From positions 2,348 through 30,338 of the forward strand of contig DBXQ01000129.1 of the NCBI GenBank assembly GCA_002309955.1: a DNA stretch of 27,991 bases, written 5' to 3'. The DNA is from Bacteroidales bacterium UBA1208 (GTDB lineage Bacteria; Bacteroidota; Bacteroidia; Bacteroidales; P3). The notes beneath the pieces are model-generated. The model made no database searches and had not been told where the DNA came from. It worked only from the letters and a program-made list of their open reading frames with translations. How positions within the stretch are numbered: the first letter of the stretch is position 1; every line of letters starts with the position of its first letter. Below are positions 9,603 to 16,078 of the stretch, in pieces. Position numbers and translations under genes: made by a program.

Positions 9603-11063
9603 TCACCTCAAAAAGAACGTTCGCTCCTCCTGCTGCTGTTTAGGCTGCCACGGACCATGCAGCAAAAAACCCGAGGCCGGTGAAGGCGTAACCGTATACT
9701 GCATCTGTCCTTCGGGATTAATGAGAATAAAATAAGGATAAGACACCACTCCATAACGCTCCAACAGCTTATAGTTGCCGTTGAAATGCAGCCATGTCCA
9801 ATTATAGCGCTGACCTTTCTTGGTATTCTTCAGCAAATGATACATCTTCTGGAACTCGCGGTCGCAACAGATAGTCACGAACTCCACATTCTTGCTCTTG
9901 GCATAGATGCTGTCCTTGAAATGCGCCAGCGTCTCTATCTCGCCCAGACAATTGGGATCCCCCACCCTGACAAACGAAAGGTACACCCATTTCCCCTTCA
10001 TCCCTTCAAGCGACACCATCTTCCTATCCACATCAGGCAACACAAAATCCGGCATCTCAGCCCCTTCTTCCTTCTGTTTGAAACTATTGACCAGACGCTT
10101 CGCCAATACCTTATGCTCGGGAAACTTGGTCTGACCGCCAATCAACTCAATCATCTTCACCACCTGGTCACCCTCATAATATCGCGGTTGATAATAAGCC
10201 TCCTGTAAAGCCTGCAAAGCCACCAGTTCGCGCACCTGCTCGTTACGCAACAACGTATCCGTTCCGAGCGAATCGAGAAACACTTTCACATTAAGTGTAT
10301 TCACCCAATGACCCAGAAGCCATGCAGGCAGCTTCTTCGTGCCTTTCGACACCGAATTGGCAAACAACGTAGTGAAAAAGGCCATGTAATTGTCATCGTA
10401 ATACAATATGGGCTGATTCTTCACATAACGGTTCACCATATTGCGACGGGTGTCAAAATGCAGACTGTACTTCATGCTTGCCAACTGATAGCGTTTGTAG
10501 CGATTAAAAAATTCGTTCTTCGTGTCAGGGCACTTCTTAGCAACAACCGCTTCAAGACTGTCGAAATAACGTTTCTGCGGGCGGAAACGGCTGTCAAAAA
10601 ACACCCGATTCTCGTCAATATAGTGTGCTACCACCGACTCAAACTCCGTTATCAAAGCATTCAGTTCTCCAGCCGGCATATTGACAAACTCCAAAGGCAG
10701 CACCTCGGGCTCAAGAAACACATTCCTTTTCTCATCAATATTCCAGTCGAACCGAGGCACATACACCTCATAGTTCCGTCCCGGTTCAACAAAGAACGAT
10801 TGACTATAATTCTCAATCTGCAACATCATCATCACTGGATAATTGGCATAGGCATTCAACTGGAACGTGCGGTTGTCGCCAATCACTGCATGATCCACCT
10901 CCTCCTCTGTAAGGGTGAGCATATCAGTATAACGGTAAAGATATACATCCTTGCCCGCTCCATTCACCACCTCGCCATGTATGGTAACATTGGTCTGGGC
11001 AAAAGCCATGGCTCCACAAGCCACTAAAAAAGCCATCGTTAAGTATTTCCTCAGACAGTTCAT
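9603..11063 (-). CDS. Exported TlpA/thioredoxin-fold protein lacking a CxxC pair
   Basis: The start chosen is the ATG at 11063-11061, because it gives a clean signal peptide (MNCLRKYLTMAFLVACGAMA, then FAQ); the 34 codons upstream in frame read as non-coding. The 486-residue product has an N-terminal beta-rich domain (about 24-120, DUF4369-like in feel), a helical middle, and a C-terminal thioredoxin-like fold (about 345-470) with GKWVYLSFV, a cis-proline-type VVSYPYFILINPEG, and VEFVTICCD. At the place of the usual WCxxC the sequence reads GDPNCLGE: the second Cys is kept but the first is Asp. A normal disulfide reductase is therefore unlikely; a one-cysteine role or a binding-only role is possible. 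Probably periplasmic. It appears monocistronic. Confidence 0.8.
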   Translation of the reverse strand: MNCLRKYLTMAFLVACGAMAFAQTNVTIHGEVVNGAGKDVYLYRYTDMLTLTEEEVDHAVIGDNRTFQLNAYANYPVMMMLQIENYSQSFFVEPGRNYEVYVPRFDWNIDEKRNVFLEPEVLPLEFVNMPAGELNALITEFESVVAHYIDENRVFFDSRFRPQKRYFDSLEAVVAKKCPDTKNEFFNRYKRYQLASMKYSLHFDTRRNMVNRYVKNQPILYYDDNYMAFFTTLFANSVSKGTKKLPAWLLGHWVNTLNVKVFLDSLGTDTLLRNEQVRELVALQALQEAYYQPRYYEGDQVVKMIELIGGQTKFPEHKVLAKRLVNSFKQKEEGAEMPDFVLPDVDRKMVSLEGMKGKWVYLSFVRVGDPNCLGEIETLAHFKDSIYAKSKNVEFVTICCDREFQKMYHLLKNTKKGQRYNWTWLHFNGNYKLLERYGVVSYPYFILINPEGQMQYTVTPSPASGFLLHGPWQPKQQQEERTFFLR

Positions 11064-11509
11064 TGTTGTATGATTGTGTTGATGTGTAATCTGTTTTATT
11101 TGAAAGTCATATCGATTATGCCATTGGTGTTGCTGTGATTGTAGCAGAATTGCCCGCGCAATCACAAACTCTCATATTTCCGCATCCAATGCACTTACTT
11201 TCTTCGCCTTTTAGTTTTTTATCTTTAAAACGAAACAACGCCCGTTTTATTGTCTCAACACCTACATTTCTTTTCCACAGCGCAACACCTTTCACACAAT
11301 TTAACCGCAGCAACATCGTTGTTCCCTAATGTCTAATTCGGTTTTGCCACACTGCCGCATAGCACCATGTTCGTTCTTTTGGCCTCAATTATCCGACATA
11401 TATACCATCATTTATCCTTCTGTAATGGGAGAACGATGGGAGAACGAGCGAGGACAGAGCCAAGTACGAAGTATGAAATAGTTAAATATGAAATAGTAGA
11501 CAAATAACA
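11064..11509. other. Gene-poor stretch with short direct repeats
   Basis: No convincing gene is seen between the divergent thioredoxin-fold gene and the rubredoxin promoter. It contains two abutting copies of ATGGGAGAACG (11425-11435 and 11436-11446) and two copies of TATGAAATAGT (11472-11482 and 11487-11497). The promoter for the minus-strand gene should lie here, but I could not place a good -7/-33 pair. A small minus-strand frame with four cysteines (11116-11316) was considered and rejected. Confidence 0.5.
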
Positions 11510-11540
11510 TTTGGCGGAATAAAAAAAAAGGGTATCTTTG
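11510..11540 (+). promoter_or_regulatory. Bacteroides-type promoter for the rubredoxin leader
   Basis: TTTG at 11510-11513, a 19-base spacer, then TATCTTTG at 11533-11540. This matches the Bacteroidota housekeeping consensus (TTTG, 19-21 bases, TAnnTTTG) exactly. The predicted transcript start is about 11545-11547, some 80 bases before the rubredoxin start codon. Confidence 0.8.
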
Positions 11541-11545
11541 CAACA

Positions 11546-11587
11546 ATGACGGCCATGCCATACTCCAACAAAAGTTCATGGCATTGA
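11546..11587 (+). CDS. Possible 13-codon upstream ORF / leader peptide
   Basis: ATG at 11546 opens a 13-codon frame (MTAMPYSNKSSWH) ending with TGA at 11585-11587. The ATG lies 5 bases after the -7 box, so the transcript could begin on it and be leaderless. Most of the frame falls within a hairpin whose arms are ATGCCAT (11555-11561) and ATGGCAT (11578-11584). There is no run of a single amino acid, so classic amino-acid attenuation is not indicated. It may be chance. Confidence 0.25.
   Translation: MTAMPYSNKSSWH
11555..11584 (+). promoter_or_regulatory. Hairpin in the rubredoxin 5' leader
   Basis: A perfect 7-bp inverted repeat (ATGCCAT / ATGGCAT) with a 16-base loop. It lies within the predicted 5' leader and 43 bases before the rubredoxin ATG. 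No U-tract follows directly. It could affect mRNA stability or translation. Confidence 0.4.
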
Positions 11588-11627
11588 GCTGTTTAAAACA
11601 TTTTTTAATCCTTATATATCCATCAAA

Positions 11628-11789
11628 ATGAAAAAGTACAAATGTGACATCTGCGGTTATATTTATGACCCTGAAAAAGGCGACCCCGACAGCGGCATTG
11701 CCCCGGGAACCGCTTTCGAAAACATTCCTGCCGACTGGGTATGTCCACTATGCGGTGTCGGCAAGGACGACTTCAGCCCTGTTGAATAG
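11628..11789 (+). CDS. Rubredoxin
   Basis: A 53-residue small electron-transfer protein binding one iron through four cysteines. The two knuckles are visible: C6-x2-C9-G and C39-P-L-C42-G. The conserved aromatic and turn residues are also present (Y4, Y11, Y13, P15, G18, P26, W37, F49). The size is that of a standard single-domain rubredoxin. In anaerobes these proteins usually pass electrons to superoxide reductase, rubrerythrin or oxygen-detoxifying oxidases; no partner gene is adjacent. It is transcribed from the promoter at 11510-11540 and ends 11 bases before a strong hairpin. Confidence 0.97.
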   Translation: MKKYKCDICGYIYDPEKGDPDSGIAPGTAFENIPADWVCPLCGVGKDDFSPVE

Positions 11790-11799
11790 TTGAAAAATG

Positions 11800-11840
11800 A
11801 AAGGTAAGAGCCCCAAGACCCCCGTGGCTCTTACCTTTTT
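11800..11840 (+). terminator. Rho-independent-type terminator after rubredoxin
   Basis: A perfect 13-bp stem (AAAGGTAAGAGCC at 11800-11812, GGCTCTTACCTTT at 11826-11838) with a 13-base loop, running into a short T-tract ending at 11840. Only 13 bases separate the stem from the umuC-like ATG at 11852, so it may also act as a leader hairpin for that gene. Confidence 0.8.
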
Positions 11841-11851
11841 CATTCACAATC

Positions 11852-13129
11852 ATGTTTTTGCACATAGACTGCAATTCCTATTTCGCCTCATGCGAAGTGG
11901 CCACCCGCCCAGAACTGTCAGGAAAGCCTGTCGTTGTCGCCAATGACAACGAGGCGGGAGGCGGGGTGATTCTGGCACTAACAGCCGAGGCCAAAGCATT
12001 AGGTCTGAAACGTGGCATACCGCTCTTCAAGGTACGCAATTTGTTGCGACTGAACAATGTTGTGGTCTGTCCTGCCGACCACAAGAAATACCGCCGCATA
12101 TCGCACCAGATCATGGAAATTGTGCAACGACAGGAGATTGTATTGGACTTTGTGCAGTATTCAGTCGACGAGTTCTTCGGCACTCTTCCCATTGACGAAC
12201 CCGACGAAGTAAGACATTACGTCCAAAAGGTGATGGACACCATCACCACCACCACAGGGATACCCGTCAGCTGTGGTTGCTCGCAAACCTATACGCTGGC
12301 CAAGGTGGCCACCTATTACGCCAAACATTACCCCGGATACCATGGCATTTGCGTTCTAACTCCCGACAAAAGGTACAAAGCACTCACCATGCTCGGCATC
12401 GCCGACGTGTGGGGAATTGGACGCAAAAATCAACAGAAACTGATTGACCGAGGAATTGTTACAGCACAGCAATTAGCCGATTGCGACGAGAAGACTATAG
12501 AGTCCCTCTTTTCTGTGACAGGACTCCGAACCTGGCGAGAACTGAGAGGTATCCCATCAATCGACCTGCAACGCCCAACATCGCAACGCTCCATTATGCA
12601 CAGCCGCACATTTGCATACATGACAGACAAGAAGGAGGAGTTGGAGCAGTGGGTGCGAACATTTGCCACCGCATGTGCTGCCGAGCTTCGCAAACAGAAA
12701 AGCGTATGCCACACGGTAACAGTGTTTCTTTCCACCAATCGTCATCGTGATGACCTGAACCAATACCGCAACAGCGGAACAATGAAATTCACCTCTTACA
12801 CTGCAGACACCCCTGCCATAATCAAAGCCTCCCTCGCAGCACTGGCACAGATCTATCGTGAAGGGTTCCTTTATAAACAGGCCGGAGTGATACTTTCCGA
12901 CATCGGTGCAGAGAGAGGCATGCAACTCGACCTCTTTACCGAGCCTACCGACCAGCGGCACCGCAGATTAATGCAGGTGACCGACAAACTAAACAATAAG
13001 TTCGGCGACAACACGGTCAACTTCGGCAACAAAAGCAAAAAAACATCAAACGGATGCGATCCGAACCTAAAAAGCATGCAACAAGACGAAGCAACCCAGG
13101 AATGGAAATACAGAAAAAAACCGGACTGA
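11852..13129 (+). CDS. Y-family translesion DNA polymerase, UmuC type
   Basis: 425 residues. Motif I is at the N-terminus with D6 (IDCNSYFASCE), the catalytic SVDE is at 104-107 (metal ligands D106/E107), the helix-hairpin-helix region around 182-215 has WGIGRKNQQKL, and the little-finger domain spans about 240-350. The NSYFASCE form, the EWKYRKKP-like tail and the overall length fit UmuC better than DinB/Pol IV. F11 stands where E. coli UmuC has the Tyr steric gate. No umuD-like gene flanks it; rubredoxin is upstream and pyrE downstream. No promoter was found between rubredoxin and this gene, so expression may depend on read-through of the hairpin just before its ATG. No Shine-Dalgarno is visible. 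Confidence 0.9.
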   Translation: MFLHIDCNSYFASCEVATRPELSGKPVVVANDNEAGGGVILALTAEAKALGLKRGIPLFKVRNLLRLNNVVVCPADHKKYRRISHQIMEIVQRQEIVLDFVQYSVDEFFGTLPIDEPDEVRHYVQKVMDTITTTTGIPVSCGCSQTYTLAKVATYYAKHYPGYHGICVLTPDKRYKALTMLGIADVWGIGRKNQQKLIDRGIVTAQQLADCDEKTIESLFSVTGLRTWRELRGIPSIDLQRPTSQRSIMHSRTFAYMTDKKEELEQWVRTFATACAAELRKQKSVCHTVTVFLSTNRHRDDLNQYRNSGTMKFTSYTADTPAIIKASLAALAQIYREGFLYKQAGVILSDIGAERGMQLDLFTEPTDQRHRRLMQVTDKLNNKFGDNTVNFGNKSKKTSNGCDPNLKSMQQDEATQEWKYRKKPD

Positions 13130-13380
13130 TTTTGATTTACATGGAATCACCCAGGGTGCAGACAACACAACTCTCCCACGGTACAGGTCACATTCAACAA
13201 AACAAAAGACCAACAGGCAATCTTTTTGTGTTTTTTTAACAATGCCCGACTTAACAGCCTCCATTTGACAGTGTTCAAAATCCTTTTTCTATCCAAGAAG
13301 ATTAGGGAATTCGAAATTGCACGCTGTCAGCATGTTTGTCTTGCAACAATATTTTTTTTCTGTGAATGAAAAAAAAAATG
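13130..13380. other. Intergenic spacer between umuC-like gene and pyrE
   Basis: About 250 bases with several A- and T-tracts (for example a T-run near 13225-13238) and no supported gene. No clear stem precedes the T-run, so termination of the upstream gene is uncertain. Confidence 0.5.
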
Positions 13381-13388
13381 TATCTTTG
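13381..13388 (+). promoter_or_regulatory. -7 promoter box for pyrE
   Basis: TATCTTTG matches TAnnTTTG exactly and is identical to the box before rubredoxin. The -33 region is weak (only a TTCTG-like match about 19 bases upstream). The box lies 4 bases before the ATG at 13393, predicting a leaderless or nearly leaderless mRNA. Confidence 0.6.
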
Positions 13389-13392
13389 CGTT

Positions 13393-14043
13393 ATGAAAAC
13401 AAACAACGACATGGCCCTGCAGACGGCCACTTTCTTACTGCAAGTCAAAGCAATAAAACTAAACAACGAACACCCTTTCACATGGGCGTCGGGTCGTAAA
13501 TCGCCTATTTATTGCGATAACCGCGTTACTCTTTCCTATCCCGAAATACGCACATTTATTCGTCAGCGTTTTGTGGATGTGGTTAACGAATACTGGGGCG
13601 ACGTAGATGTTGTAGCCGGTGTGGCCACGGGTGGCATAGCCCAAGGTGCCTTGGTCGCACAGGAACTTGGAAAGCCCTTTGTGTATGTGCGTTCCGAGGC
13701 CAAATCGCATGGACTCACCAATCAAATAGAAGGCGAAATTCACGAAGGTCAGTCTGTCGTGGTGATAGAAGACCTCGTTTCGACAGGCAAGAGTAGCTTG
13801 ATTGCTGTCAATGCACTCCGCGAACGGGGCTGCAATGTAAAGGGTATGGCTGCCATTTTCACATACGGGTTGGAGGTGGCCGAACGCAATTTTGCCGATG
13901 CAGATGTCGAGTTGCACACGCTCACCAACTACGACACGCTGATTGAGGTGGCTTGCAAGGAGGAGTATATCCGCCCCATGGAGATGGAGTCGCTTGCCGC
14001 ATGGCGCAAGAATCCCGAGGCTTGGAGCGATGCACATTCCTGA
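13393..14043 (+). CDS. pyrE: Orotate phosphoribosyltransferase
   Basis: Makes orotidine 5'-phosphate from orotate and PRPP in pyrimidine synthesis; cytoplasmic. From the ATG at 13393 it is 216 residues, with FTWASGRKSPIYCDNR at 29-44 (typical OPRT N-terminus), AGVATGGIAQGALVA (75-89), the flexible-loop KSHG (104-107) and the PRPP motif VVVIEDLVSTGKSS (122-135). The frame extends to an ATG at 13366, but that start would place the -7 promoter box inside the gene, so it was rejected. The ATG at 13411 (MALQ) is an equally possible start and would give 210 residues and a leader of about 15-18 bases. Confidence 0.95.
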   Translation: MKTNNDMALQTATFLLQVKAIKLNNEHPFTWASGRKSPIYCDNRVTLSYPEIRTFIRQRFVDVVNEYWGDVDVVAGVATGGIAQGALVAQELGKPFVYVRSEAKSHGLTNQIEGEIHEGQSVVVIEDLVSTGKSSLIAVNALRERGCNVKGMAAIFTYGLEVAERNFADADVELHTLTNYDTLIEVACKEEYIRPMEMESLAAWRKNPEAWSDAHS

Positions 14044-14088
14044 TTGACTCTCCCAAGTGGAAGAGGATCCTTCAAATATTGGTGACTT

Positions 14089-15126
14089 ATGAAAAGGTTT
14101 TTTGCCATATTGTTGTTGTCCACAGTATTTTCCCCATTGTGGGCTCAGCAGGTGACGGATGTCTCCTTCACTCTTCGTAACGACAGTTTGACTATCAGCT
14201 ATTCTCTCGACCGGCAGGCTGACATTTGTGTAAGGGTGTCGGTTGACGGAGGGCATTACACCCCACCGTTGAAAGGCCTTGAAGGGGCTGTAGGGAAAGG
14301 TATAAAAGCCGGGGTTGGATTGACTGTCACCGCATTCCGTTTACCCGAGATCAGCGGTGTCGACTCGGCAGACCTCTCCTTTTTGGTTGAGGCGGACGAC
14401 GGGGCTGTGCTGATATATGTCAATGACCTTGTGTTCCGGATGATGCCTGTGGAAGGGGGCAGTTTCACTATGGGCTGCACTCATCCTAAGGGCGAACGCC
14501 ACACTTATGCCGATGAATTGCCCACGCATAAGGTGACGGTAAATTCATTCTATATGGGTCAACACGAAGTGACACAAAAGCTATGGGCGGCAGTGATGGG
14601 TGAGAATCCTTCAAAATGGACTGACAATGACAGTCTGCCTGTGGAGCAAGTGTCGTGGAATGCCGCGCAGATATTTGTAGCCCGGCTAAGCCAGATGACA
14701 GGGTATCGGTTCCGTCTGCCCACGGAAGCTGAATGGGAGTATGCCGCACGAGGAGGCATACGCAGTCACAATACGCCTTACCCCGGTGTCAACAGCCAAA
14801 TGTGGGAGACATGCTGGTATGGCGGCAACAGCAACGGCCACAGTCATCCTGTCGGCAAACTAATGCCCAATGAATTGGGAATCTACGACATGGGCGGAAA
14901 TGTGATGGAATGGTGCAGCGACTGGATGCAACCATATAGTGCAGCACCTCAGAACTGCCCTCAGGGTCCACGCTCTGGTGAGAACCGTATATTGCGTGGA
15001 GGCTGTTTCAACAGTCCTACGTGGGGATGTAGTGTTTTTGAACGCAGTTGGTACCTGCCGGAATATGGCTACAGCTATTTCGGATTGAGACTGGTGCTGG
15101 ACAGCGTGGAACATGAAGAAGAATAG
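14089..15126 (+). CDS. Exported FGE/SUMF1-fold protein, probably non-canonical
   Basis: 345 residues. A signal peptide (1-20, ending PLWAQ) precedes a beta-sandwich-like region (about 21-110). The formylglycine-generating-enzyme (SUMF1) fold spans 117-338, with VEGGSFTMGC, HKVTVNSFYMGQHEVT, RLPTEAEWEYAARGG, GIYDMGGNVMEWCSDW and ILRGGC. Real FGE has two catalytic cysteines in the block after RGGS; here the corresponding stretch has C306 and C314, and by eye the second catalytic Cys position is Arg. There is no lipobox, so it is not GldK. Many Bacteroidota proteins reuse this fold for binding or other chemistry. It sits between pyrE (45 bp) and hpt (27 bp), both phosphoribosyltransferases, with no clear functional link. 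Confidence 0.8.
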   Translation: MKRFFAILLLSTVFSPLWAQQVTDVSFTLRNDSLTISYSLDRQADICVRVSVDGGHYTPPLKGLEGAVGKGIKAGVGLTVTAFRLPEISGVDSADLSFLVEADDGAVLIYVNDLVFRMMPVEGGSFTMGCTHPKGERHTYADELPTHKVTVNSFYMGQHEVTQKLWAAVMGENPSKWTDNDSLPVEQVSWNAAQIFVARLSQMTGYRFRLPTEAEWEYAARGGIRSHNTPYPGVNSQMWETCWYGGNSNGHSHPVGKLMPNELGIYDMGGNVMEWCSDWMQPYSAAPQNCPQGPRSGENRILRGGCFNSPTWGCSVFERSWYLPEYGYSYFGLRLVLDSVEHEEE

Positions 15127-15153
15127 TCTTTAAACCAATAAATACGAATCACG

Positions 15154-15693
15154 ATGGAAAAAATACAAGTCTTAGACAAGCAATTCAAACTGTATATGCC
15201 AGAGACGGAAATACAGTCGATAGTAAAGCGTATGGCCGCCGATATTTCGCGCGATTATAAAGGTCGCAACCCTATTGTCTGCCCCATTCTTACGGGTAGT
15301 TTCATGTTTGCCGCGGACTTGATGCGCGAGTTGGAGATCGATGCCCACGTTTCGTTTGTCCGCTATTCGTCATATCTCGGTATGGCTTCGACGGGTCATG
15401 TGAAGGAGTTGATGGGATTCCCGAAGGATTGTCGTGCACGCGATGTAATTATTATTGAAGACATTATTGACAGCGGCATTTCGATGGAATTTATCCTTGA
15501 ACAACTGAAACTGCAGAAGCCGTCGAGTATTGCTCTCTGCGCATTTCTCTTTAAGCCGGGCAATTTCAAGAAGAATTACCGGATTGACTATGTGGGCAAG
15601 GAGATCCCCGATGATTTTATTGTAGGTTACGGTTTGGATTATGACGGTATGGGTCGCACGTACCGCGACATTTATGTATACGAAGGTTTATGA
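15154..15693 (+). CDS. hpt: Hypoxanthine phosphoribosyltransferase
   Basis: A 179-residue purine-salvage enzyme that converts hypoxanthine (and often guanine) plus PRPP to the nucleotide. The PRPP-binding motif VIIIEDIIDSGIS is at residues 98-110, PILTGSFMFAADL at 44-56, and the KPGNFKKNYRIDYVGKEIPD substrate region near the C-terminus is followed by YGLDYDGMGR. Length and motif order are standard. Its stop overlaps the next gene's start by 4 bases (ATGA), which indicates translational coupling with the lipoprotein gene. Confidence 0.95.
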   Translation: MEKIQVLDKQFKLYMPETEIQSIVKRMAADISRDYKGRNPIVCPILTGSFMFAADLMRELEIDAHVSFVRYSSYLGMASTGHVKELMGFPKDCRARDVIIIEDIIDSGISMEFILEQLKLQKPSSIALCAFLFKPGNFKKNYRIDYVGKEIPDDFIVGYGLDYDGMGRTYRDIYVYEGL

Positions 15694-16073
15694 AAAAACG
15701 TGTTTTATATTGCTTTCTGTTGTTGGCCGGAATGACCTCGATGGTAAGCTGTATTGACGACCTGGACATAGTAATCAACAAGGATGACCTTGTGGGCAAA
15801 TGGCATGCCACTGACAAAACAACGGAATTCTGGCGTTTCAAATCCGATGGCTCGGGGTTGACCTGGGACGAGGCGGACGATGTGCATGAGGATGACACTG
15901 AGGGGGTGTTGCATTTTACTTGGACAACGGTGGGGTCTCATCTTGAAATCGACTACGCGGGCCAGATGGGGCAGCATGCCTACGAGAACTACACTGTCAC
16001 CCGCCAGACGCAGGATACCCTGGTGTGGAAGGACATGTATGGCGATTACAGAACATTTGTCAAAGTACGATAA
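15690..16073 (+). CDS. Small lipocalin-like lipoprotein
   Basis: 127 residues. The lipoprotein signal has lipobox MVSC with the lipidated Cys at 21, followed by IDDLD, a Bacteroidota-style acidic region that can act as a surface-export signal. The rest (LVGKWHATDKTTEFWRFKSD, then short beta strands ending YRTFVKVR) looks like a small lipocalin-like beta-barrel domain. The ligand is unknown. It overlaps hpt by 4 bases and ends 5 bases before the AsmA-like gene, so the three are probably one operon. Confidence 0.75.
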   Translation: MKKRVLYCFLLLAGMTSMVSCIDDLDIVINKDDLVGKWHATDKTTEFWRFKSDGSGLTWDEADDVHEDDTEGVLHFTWTTVGSHLEIDYAGQMGQHAYENYTVTRQTQDTLVWKDMYGDYRTFVKVR

Positions 16074-16078
16074 CAATC

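Noticed and set aside
11116..11316. 66-residue minus-strand frame with a CIGCGNMRVCDC stretch
   Set aside because: The cysteine pattern hints at a metal site, but the upstream part is not protein-like, there is no promoter or ribosome signal, and the frame sits in an AT-rich spacer. It could be revisited if conserved.
13366..13392. Upstream ATG extending pyrE by nine codons
   Set aside because: The extension is low complexity (poly-Lys) and would place the TATCTTTG promoter box inside the coding region.
15000..15040. The exported FGE-fold gene considered as gldK/porK of the T9SS
   Set aside because: It has a type I signal peptide without a lipobox Cys, and gldL/M/N are not adjacent.
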